Assembly (NCBI RefSeq): GCF_000425265.1
Contig: NZ_AUDC01000002.1
Coordinates: 1-64,000 of the forward strand
From: Maridesulfovibrio zosterae DSM 11974
Lineage (GTDB): Bacteria; Desulfobacterota; Desulfovibrionia; Desulfovibrionales; Desulfovibrionaceae
Length of the DNA stretch: 64,000 nt
Direction: 5' to 3'
Shown piece after piece: positions 57,355-64,000 of the stretch. The position numbers and the translations under genes are program-made. The notes under the pieces are model-generated. The model was not told the DNA's origin and made no database searches. It saw only the letters and a program-made list of their open reading frames with translations. The first letter of the stretch is position 1, and every line of letters begins with the position of its first letter.

Positions 57355-60300
57355 AAGGTCACCTCTTTGGTGAATTTACCATCAAGGTAGACCAGCAGAC
57401 CGCGTAATTCCTTTGCATTTCCGAACATTTTTTTTAACAACTTCAAATACCTTTTGACCTGTTTTTCATTTTCGGGACTAGGTTTACCTGTTTTGTATTC
57501 CACTACCAAGGCTCTTTTTTCTTCCAGCAGCAGGAGGTCTGCCCTATGGGTTTCACCTTTTTCATCCATAATGGCTACTTCAGGTCTGCCGATTTGGATA
57601 GCGGTACGGATGTCATCAATGGTTAAGGCCCATAGGGCCATGGCCGTGATTTCCGGTACAAGTTCATCATGTTCTTCAGTAACTGCAGGGAATTTTGCAA
57701 ATGCAGCTTCAGCACTTTTTAAACAATCGGCGGCATCATTTCCGGTCAGGATCAAATTTTCCATGGCATTGTGGGCCAGTTCTCCTCGCATGCGTGCGTC
57801 ATATGAGTAATCCTCAAGATTATGCCTGTATACCCGCAGTCTAGGTAGCCAGCTCATGAGTTCCTGCGTGGGGAGTTCCGTTCCTGATTCAGGCTTACAC
57901 ATCTCTTCAGCTTTGGAAGTGTTGTCAGCTAAGGGGCCTGTTTCTTTTACAGCTTTAATTGCAGTGGGTTTGATTCCATATTCCAGTATTCCCAGATCAT
58001 CAAATTTTCCTTCAAGAATTATTTCAATTGCTGAGAGAGCCGGGGTTATGTTTTTCATTTTTTCAGATGGCAGGAATCCATATAATTCATCACCGGCACG
58101 GGTCCATGCCACATATAGAAGGTTGAGCTGCTCGGTAAACATGCGGGTGCGGTTCTCATAATATACATCACCGAGAGCACTGCTCATGGGGGTAAGCATT
58201 TTTCTGCCTTCAATTTCTACGTCAGTGAAAGTTGTGTCCGACCCTGAGACTGACCAGTTGTGAAAGGGGACTATAATAACCGGAAACTCCAGTCCCTTGG
58301 ATTTATGAATGGTCATTATGCGTACAGCATTAACTGATTCAGGCAGGGGCACTTTCTCTTCTGCAGATGAAAGCTCCCAGAAATCCAGAAACGATGCCAG
58401 TGATGTTCCTCGTTTTTCTTCTGCCAGATGAACAACCTCAAGAAAACGTCGGATATACAGTTCGTCTTGAGGATTATTTTCAATAAGTTGAAATCTGGAA
58501 ACCATTTCACTGCCAAGATCATATGGAGTCATCAGCCCTGATTTGCGAAGGAAAGGCGAAATATGTTCTTTCCAGAAATCAGGGTATTTTTCAGCAAAGC
58601 GACGATAGAGAGGTCCTTTATCTCTATCTGCCAGCCACTTGAATAATTCTTCATGTTTGATATTTGAGATTTTTTGAAAAATTTCTTTTCCACAAATAAA
58701 TTCAAGAAAAGCCAGATCGTCCTGCGGGTAATCAAGAAATTTAAGCAGTGAAACTATCTGCCTGATCACCGGGTGGCGGTCGAGCTGTAAACTGTTTTCA
58801 GTAATAACCGGAATAGATTTTTCCACCAGCCAGTCACAGGCAAGCTGGGCATGTGTATTTGACCGGACCAGTACGCAGATGTCCCTATACTGGCGGCGTG
58901 GCAGCAATTCATCTATGAGCAGATCAAAATTGCGGCGTGTTTCATTGACTATTTCAGGTGCTGTTTCTGCAAATACCTTGCGCAGCCTTACATAACCACC
59001 ATCTCTGTTTTGATCAGGAGGCAGTTTTTGTGATGCATTTTCAAATGAGAAAGAAATTTTCTGGGCAAGGTCAATCTGCTGTTCTTCAGGACCGTTGGGA
59101 TAAAGTATTTCTGCGATGTCCATGGAGAGGTCGTAATCCGCAAGTGCATCAAAAAAAGAATTGTTGAACCCTATGATATGTTCAAGACTGCGCCAGTTGT
59201 ACTCCAGATTTCCGGGGGTAAGGTCTGAAAGATTCGCAATCTCCTGATCTTCGGCTATTGCATCAAATAGTTCAGAGCGCCCGCCACGCCAGCTGTAAAT
59301 TGCCTGCTTCACATCGCCTACATAAAAAAGACTGCCTCGTTTGGAAAGGCACTCTACAGCCAGAGGAGCCATGGCGTTCCATTGGTCAAGACTGGTATCT
59401 TGAAATTCATCAATAAGCAGATGATGCAATCGTGAGCCCATACGGCAAAATGCGTCCGGAAGTGCGCTGCCTCCCTGCAGAACATAGCTGGCAACCTTTG
59501 GCAGGTCGGCAGAAAGAAGCATACCGTTTCGAGTCTGATATTCAATGATGTCAGCTCTGATTTCTTCAACAATGCGCACAAAAGGAGCTAATGCATATGC
59601 ACCCCGCAGAATCATGGATTGATCACGATATGCATTATGGGCTTCTTTTAACCCTGTATAAATTTTTTCGTGATATGAGTTAATACTGTCTTTTGATTTC
59701 TTCAGCAGACAATCTTTAAAGCTGTCCTTTGCTATCATGGCTGATTCTTTTGCTTCACCCATAAAATCAATACCGGATGCATGGTCCAGATAATTATTGA
59801 AATGTGACGACGCAGCCAGCTTGTCGGTCTTAATCAACTCCGACATAATGGAAATTGATTTCTTGAATTTATCGAAATGACCTTGCAGCAACTCTGCAAT
59901 TTCTTCCTGATCGGTCATGCGTTCGGCTGGGTTATCGATTACGTGTTCAAGAATTGAAATTAATCTAAATTTCATTTGTTCGGCAAGCCAGAAACCTTGC
60001 TTGCTTTCTCGTAAAACAAGGCTGTCCACAGCATCATCCATAAGTTTTTTGCGGACAGCATCTCCTTCTTCGCATTGTGTCAGAAATTTATTAAAGTTCG
60101 GCTCGAATAAGGTTGAAGGTTCAAAAAGCAGTTCAAATTCTGGACTGAGACCTAATTCCAGTGCAAAAATTCGGACCAGCAGATTGAGCAGGCTGTCAAT
60201 GGTACGAATATTAAGACGATTATATCTTTGCAGAATAGGAATAAGCTGTTTACGTGCTGCCTCCGGTGACCAGTCACGGCCAAGTCCATCTCCCTGAATA

Positions 60301-60530
60301 TTTAATGCTCTGTTTTTAAGTGACCGAACAACACGTTCTTTCATCTCTGCTGCAGCTTTATTTGTAAAAGTAACAGCCATAATTTCGGGCCAGCAGTATC
60401 CGCGGCCCTGAGAACTTTTGCAGACCGGAATAGAATCTTCTTCCTGTGCTCCTGCAAGCAGAGAAAGGAAACGGGCAGTCAGTTCATATGTTTTGCCTGA
60501 TCCGGCAGAGGCTTTTACCTGTTTTAACAT
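57351..60530 (-). CDS. addA: AddA-like UvrD-family helicase-nuclease
   Basis: 1059 residues. SF1A helicase motifs: Walker A KASAGSGKT (residues 6-14), VTFTNKAAAEMKERV, LLIDEFQDTSLDQW, GDVKQAIYSWRGG, VRIMTIHKSKGLEFPVIIV and LLYVAWTRAGDELYGF. The C-terminal RecB-like nuclease has RGELAHNAMENLI, HRADLLLLEE and VVEYKTGKP. So both the helicase and nuclease active sites look complete. It acts with AddB in break repair. First gene of the pair; the upstream start region is short (167 bases) from the EamA gene, which runs the same way, and no terminator is obvious there. Confidence 0.92.
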   Translation of the reverse strand: MLKQVKASAGSGKTYELTARFLSLLAGAQEEDSIPVCKSSQGRGYCWPEIMAVTFTNKAAAEMKERVVRSLKNRALNIQGDGLGRDWSPEAARKQLIPILQRYNRLNIRTIDSLLNLLVRIFALELGLSPEFELLFEPSTLFEPNFNKFLTQCEEGDAVRKKLMDDAVDSLVLRESKQGFWLAEQMKFRLISILEHVIDNPAERMTDQEEIAELLQGHFDKFKKSISIMSELIKTDKLAASSHFNNYLDHASGIDFMGEAKESAMIAKDSFKDCLLKKSKDSINSYHEKIYTGLKEAHNAYRDQSMILRGAYALAPFVRIVEEIRADIIEYQTRNGMLLSADLPKVASYVLQGGSALPDAFCRMGSRLHHLLIDEFQDTSLDQWNAMAPLAVECLSKRGSLFYVGDVKQAIYSWRGGRSELFDAIAEDQEIANLSDLTPGNLEYNWRSLEHIIGFNNSFFDALADYDLSMDIAEILYPNGPEEQQIDLAQKISFSFENASQKLPPDQNRDGGYVRLRKVFAETAPEIVNETRRNFDLLIDELLPRRQYRDICVLVRSNTHAQLACDWLVEKSIPVITENSLQLDRHPVIRQIVSLLKFLDYPQDDLAFLEFICGKEIFQKISNIKHEELFKWLADRDKGPLYRRFAEKYPDFWKEHISPFLRKSGLMTPYDLGSEMVSRFQLIENNPQDELYIRRFLEVVHLAEEKRGTSLASFLDFWELSSAEEKVPLPESVNAVRIMTIHKSKGLEFPVIIVPFHNWSVSGSDTTFTDVEIEGRKMLTPMSSALGDVYYENRTRMFTEQLNLLYVAWTRAGDELYGFLPSEKMKNITPALSAIEIILEGKFDDLGILEYGIKPTAIKAVKETGPLADNTSKAEEMCKPESGTELPTQELMSWLPRLRVYRHNLEDYSYDARMRGELAHNAMENLILTGNDAADCLKSAEAAFAKFPAVTEEHDELVPEITAMALWALTIDDIRTAIQIGRPEVAIMDEKGETHRADLLLLEEKRALVVEYKTGKPSPENEKQVKRYLKLLKKMFGNAKELRGLLVYLDGKFTKEVTL

Positions 60531-60697
60531 TGTGATCCTTTTAATATGGTATATCTGATCTTATTTATTTTGAATAAATCCGGTAACTGCCACCTGAATT
60601 TATCGCAGGGGCACTATTGAAATATTGCTTTTTGAGCAGTTTATTTTAGGCGGACTTCATTAAGTGGAGTTGGCATAATCATGTTGTGCGAAAAATG

Positions 60698-61621
60698 CTA
60701 TATATTATCAGAAACTTTTTCCGTTTTGGATAATTTGTAACTGGATATGAACAGCTCTATCCTTTTTTCCATTACGATCATAAGTACAGAAGAAATGATC
60801 AAGGCACTGCCCAGATATCCGGTCCAGTCGAAGCTTTCATTCCACCACAACCATGCCAGAATTGCCGCAATTACAGGTTCGATGGTGGCAATTACAGAAG
60901 CAGCTGTTGCTTCGAGGTATTTTAATCCGGCGTAGTACACGGAGTATGCACCATATGTACAGATAAGTGCCAGTGCGATAAGGCTCCCCCACGAAATTGG
61001 AGTTTTATGAGTGAATTCAAAGAATGGAGTTAGACATATTGCCCCGATTGGCAGTGCATATAAAAATATAGTCGGAGTCGTGTAACGGGCGAATAATGTC
61101 TTTCCATAGATGTAATATAGAGCGTAGGTGAATCCAGATGTCAGACCACAGACTATGCCGAACCATGTAAAATTCATTTCTTTTCCGGTTCCAAGAATCT
61201 GGGGCCCGAGGGAGACGCAGGCTACTCCGGTGATTGTTATGACCAGAGCAGTTATTTTGAGCGGTCCCATCCTTTCACCCAGAAGTAACCATGACATGAC
61301 TGCAACCCACGCCGGGGCCGTGTAAAGAAGTACCGAGGCCAGCGCTGCTCCTGCATCTTGAACTGCCAGTTGGTATGAACCATAGAAAATGGTTATTCCT
61401 ACGATACCGAATCCGATTATTTGTGGCAGGTCTTTTACTGCTATTTTAATTTGACCTATACGGCAGGCATGGACAGCGAAAAGCATCCATGCGAAAATAG
61501 CACGCCAGAATGCATTTTCAAGGGGATTAATTCCTTGTTCTATGGGGAATTTTGAGATGGGACCTATTAGTCCCCACATGACCGCAGCGCTGAGTATGAA
61601 AATACAACCTTTAATGTTCAC
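60698..61621 (-). CDS. EamA-family (DMT superfamily) metabolite exporter
   Basis: 307 residues with ten membrane helices arranged as two EamA repeats; hallmark ends are VLLYTAPAWVAVMSWLLLGE and AASVIATIEPVIAAILAWLW, each in the fourth helix of its repeat. Members export amino acids, purines or other small molecules. The gene reads toward addA on the same strand with 167 bases between, so linkage is possible but not clear. Substrate unknown. Confidence 0.9.
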   Translation of the reverse strand: MNIKGCIFILSAAVMWGLIGPISKFPIEQGINPLENAFWRAIFAWMLFAVHACRIGQIKIAVKDLPQIIGFGIVGITIFYGSYQLAVQDAGAALASVLLYTAPAWVAVMSWLLLGERMGPLKITALVITITGVACVSLGPQILGTGKEMNFTWFGIVCGLTSGFTYALYYIYGKTLFARYTTPTIFLYALPIGAICLTPFFEFTHKTPISWGSLIALALICTYGAYSVYYAGLKYLEATAASVIATIEPVIAAILAWLWWNESFDWTGYLGSALIISSVLMIVMEKRIELFISSYKLSKTEKVSDNI

Positions 61622-61803
61622 GGAAATCCCTCAATAATTAAGATACATAATTAATAAAGATATACTGGAATGGAACAGACTGCGTGTCTGTGTTGAAATA
61701 GTTAGATTCTAAATATCAAAAGTGCTCTAGAAAGTTGTAAGCTGTTTCGTTTCCAGCGTAAAGCCTGACTGGACATTTTGAGTACTAATTAAAGGTATAT
61801 ATT

Positions 61804-62649
61804 TTGGATAAAAAAAAATTGAATGAAATTGATATGACCGAGGTAAATGATGCTGATGAAGGTTTGCGTCTGGATAAATATTTACTGAAAATGCTTCCTA
61901 GTAGCGGGCTGCGGGAGCGTAGGCGGCTTATAGAAAATGGACTGGTCACAGTTAATGGCCGTTCCTGCCGTTCAGGTTTGAAAATGTTCAGCGGAGCAAA
62001 AGTAGTTCTTTTTGATTCTCAGAAAAAACAGTGCTTTGCTGATGTTGTATCATCCCTTTCGATAATCAGTGAGACTGCTGAGTTCGCGGCATTGTTTAAA
62101 CCTGAAAATATGCACTCTGCAGCAATAGCTGGAAGTCCTGAACCTTCAATTGAAGATTGCCTATCAGAGGTTTTTCCCGATAGAGGGGCGATTCTCGCTA
62201 ACAGACTTGATAAATTAACCTCTGGTATTCTGCTCATTGCATTCGGTGTGGAGCAGGAAAACCGATTCCGCGAACTTGAAGATCAAGGTAAGGCAGGGAA
62301 GTTCTATCTGGCTAAAGTATACGGGAAACCGGAAGATGATTTTATAGTAAAAAATAAACTTGATACGGCTGACCGCTTGCGTACAAAAGTATTGGATGAG
62401 CAGGGGGATTCCGTTCGATGGAGTAGAGCTGAAATCGTTGATTCATTTTATGATGGAACTACTTTACTTCGAGTGCAGATTGCTAAGGGAGCCCGGCATC
62501 AGATACGGGCACATCTTGCTCATGCTGGATTCCCGATTGTAGGCGATCCAGTATATGGAGATGAGCATGAGCAGGGACGGATGTATCTGCATCATGAGCG
62601 GATATCATTTTCAGGATTTGAAGCGAAGTGTTCTGCTCAGTGGGATTAG
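61804..62649 (+). CDS. RluA-family RNA pseudouridine synthase
   Basis: 281 residues. S4 RNA-binding domain (about 18-70, GLRLDKYLLKMLPSS and RRRLIENGLVTVNGRS), then the pseudouridine synthase domain with the catalytic Asp in ILANRLDKLTSGILLIA (family form HRLDxxTSG; here Asn replaces the His), FYLAKVYGKP and the late KGARHQIRAHLAHAGFPIVG with DPVYGD. It isomerises uridine in rRNA or tRNA. The start is TTG at 61804 with AAAGG 8 bases upstream; ATG at 61834 is the alternative but has no ribosome-binding site. Target RNA unknown. Confidence 0.88.
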   Translation: MDKKKLNEIDMTEVNDADEGLRLDKYLLKMLPSSGLRERRRLIENGLVTVNGRSCRSGLKMFSGAKVVLFDSQKKQCFADVVSSLSIISETAEFAALFKPENMHSAAIAGSPEPSIEDCLSEVFPDRGAILANRLDKLTSGILLIAFGVEQENRFRELEDQGKAGKFYLAKVYGKPEDDFIVKNKLDTADRLRTKVLDEQGDSVRWSRAEIVDSFYDGTTLLRVQIAKGARHQIRAHLAHAGFPIVGDPVYGDEHEQGRMYLHHERISFSGFEAKCSAQWD

Positions 62650-62687
62650 GATTTAGACTTCTATAACAAAAAAAATACATAAATTAG

Positions 62688-62722
62688 AAATCCCCTTGCA
62701 GCACTGCTCCAAGGGGATTTTT
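62688..62722. terminator. Bidirectional terminator between rluA-type gene and ftsY
   Basis: Eleven-bp stem (62688-62698 with 62710-62720) with T run on the plus side and A-rich/T-rich flank on the other, in the gap between convergent genes. Confidence 0.85.
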
Positions 62723-62742
62723 GTATCTAATAAATCAGATGG

Positions 62743-64000
62743 CTAAGAAATTAGTAATGCTTTAGCAAAGTCCTCTCCGTTAAAGGGTCTGAGGTCTTCC
62801 ATCTTTTCACCAAGACCTACGTAGGTGATAGGTAGTTTATGCTGCATAGTCACCGCTATCATGACACCGCCTTTGGCTGTTCCGTCAAGCTTGGTGAGGA
62901 TCAGTTCGTCAACGCCGATGGATTCGTTGAATATTTTTGTTTGAGAGAGAGCATTCTGTCCTGTTGTGGCATCGATTACCAGTATGCTGCGGTGCGGTGC
63001 TTCATCATGTTTTTTACCAAGGACACGTCTTATTTTATGCAATTCTTCCATCAGGTTGGCTTTATTGTGCAGCCTTCCGGCTGTATCGAGCAGCATAAGA
63101 TCATAGCCATTTTTAACAGCGTAATCGATAGCTTCATAGGCAACTGCTGCAGGGTCTGAACCTTCGCCTTTGGCAAAGAATCCTGCTCCGACGCGTTTGG
63201 CCCATACTTCAAGCTGCCCGATTGCCGCGGCCCTGAATGTATCACCTGCAACAATTAGAACCTTGCGGCCCTGCATCTGAGCGCGATGCGCCAGTTTAGC
63301 TATAGTTGTTGTTTTACCAACACCGTTTACGCCGATCATCATCACAACTTCCGGCGGGTTATATGCTTTGATACGTCTTGGAACTTTAAAAATATCGTCA
63401 ATTTCATCGCGTAACAGATCTTTGAAATTTTCTGGATTAGTTTCGCCTGCTTTGCGGATTCTATCTTTCATGCGATCAACAAGTTCAGTCGTAGCCTCAA
63501 AACCTACGTCAGCCATGATCAGTATCTCTTCAAATTCTTCCCAGAAATCATCATCAAATGCTGAATGGCTGGAAAGCAAAGAGTCAATGCGCTTGGTAAT
63601 CTGCTCTCGTGTCTTAGTTAATCCTTCGGAAAGTTTAATGAACAGGCGGCTGCGTTCATCTTCTTCATCCTCAAGTTCAAGGGCAAGAGCCAGACGGTAC
63701 TGGAGTTCGGAACGGAATTCTTCCACATACTCGTAGTCCATCTCTTCAAGCCATTCTTTGAATCGAATGACGAAGTCATCAGCTTCATTTTTTGGGGCTT
63801 CAAGGGCTTCGAGTAGAAAATGCAGACGATTCCAGAGATCTTCTCCAGCTTCTTCAATATCTTCCAGAATTAAGCCGAGCCACACGGAAAGGCGTGGTTC
63901 AGCCTGCTGCAGAGATTTAGTCAGATCACGCTGCCACTGAGGTTTTTCTTCATCTGACTGAGTAGCACCTGCGACGACCGGTTCAATAATTCTGGCTTTC
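62743..64000 (-). CDS. ftsY: Signal recognition particle receptor FtsY (N-terminus outside window)
   Basis: At least 419 residues visible on the minus strand; the frame is still open at the right edge, so the true start lies beyond the window. An acidic, Glu/Asp-rich stretch (DLWNRLHFLLEALEAPK, ELEDEEDERSRLF) is followed by the NG GTPase domain: helical N part, P-loop GVNGVGKTTTIAKLAH, insertion-box DTFRAAAIGQLEVWAKR, G3 LLDTAGRLHNKANLMEEL and G4 LTKLDGTAKGGV, ending with VGLGEKMEDLRPFNGEDF. FtsY docks SRP-bound ribosomes at the membrane. The long acidic N-terminal part is typical. Confidence 0.95.
   Translation of the reverse strand, partial: KARIIEPVVAGATQSDEEKPQWQRDLTKSLQQAEPRLSVWLGLILEDIEEAGEDLWNRLHFLLEALEAPKNEADDFVIRFKEWLEEMDYEYVEEFRSELQYRLALALELEDEEDERSRLFIKLSEGLTKTREQITKRIDSLLSSHSAFDDDFWEEFEEILIMADVGFEATTELVDRMKDRIRKAGETNPENFKDLLRDEIDDIFKVPRRIKAYNPPEVVMMIGVNGVGKTTTIAKLAHRAQMQGRKVLIVAGDTFRAAAIGQLEVWAKRVGAGFFAKGEGSDPAAVAYEAIDYAVKNGYDLMLLDTAGRLHNKANLMEELHKIRRVLGKKHDEAPHRSILVIDATTGQNALSQTKIFNESIGVDELILTKLDGTAKGGVMIAVTMQHKLPITYVGLGEKMEDLRPFNGEDFAKALLIS

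Overview
The window reads as chromosome of a marine, Gram-negative sulfate-reducing deltaproteobacterium of the Desulfovibrionales (Maridesulfovibrio/Desulfovibrio type). This is an inference from the low-to-medium GC content, the many lipoproteins with N-terminal lipoboxes, the hopanoid genes, a chemosensory operon with HEAT and ParA members, and the overall style of the gene set. No integrase-bounded island, prophage, insertion sequence or CRISPR array is visible; most of the window is ordinary core chromosome with several accessory-looking modules.

Layout. 1-2.6 kb: the 3' end of a type VI secretion spike gene (vgrG) followed by a MORN-repeat protein, a PAAR-like (DUF4280) tip protein and a membrane-anchored double-SPOR protein, a compact effector-delivery module. 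2.7-7.4 kb (minus strand): a small TPR lipoprotein, a PilZ protein and a large SWIM-SNF2 helicase. 7.6-11.4 kb: a peptide-binding lipoprotein directly followed by a bifunctional Rel/SpoT. 11.7-16.6 kb: a TetR-regulated RND efflux pair. 16.7-25.4 kb: isoprenoid and hopanoid genes, namely ispH (minus), an HpnO-like aminotransferase, an HpnN-like RND transporter, a PhnD-like periplasmic protein, a TPR lipoprotein, hpnH and (convergent) hpnG. 25.5-28.5 kb: a Lon-like protease and an Hsp20. 28.8-31.4 kb: a polar amino acid ABC transporter whose permease carries a periplasmic TPR domain. 31.5-34.9 kb: two half-size FUSC proteins and an AI-2E family permease, then tRNA-Pro(CGG). 35.4-44.3 kb: one long chemosensory operon, cheB-HEAT-cheR-parA-cheW/parP-like-cheY-cheA, with no receptor gene. 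44.4-51.7 kb: an unknown membrane protein, a CpoB/YbgF-like lipoprotein, dprA, a short conserved-motif protein, an HDOD protein, a GGDEF protein, a tyrosine recombinase (XerC/D type) and a lysine-rich small protein. 51.8-64 kb: an NPD-type flavoenzyme, L-2-hydroxyglutarate oxidase, the AddB/AddA recombination nuclease pair, an EamA exporter, an RluA-type pseudouridine synthase, and ftsY running off the right edge.

Functional links. HpnH and HpnG act in sequence on the hopanoid side chain (adenosylhopane, then adenine removal), an HpnO-like enzyme would add the terminal amino group, and HpnN would move the product to the outer membrane. The PhnD-like protein and TPR lipoprotein sit between hpnN and hpnH and are the best candidates here for an unusual part of a lipid-trafficking system. 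In the chemosensory operon, ParA plus a CheW with a long N-terminal extension suggests active positioning of the array. Many gene blocks end in strong, often bidirectional, intrinsic terminators that define the transcription units well.

Limits: all calls come from reading translated sequence and motifs; no database search was possible. Residue positions are counted by eye.
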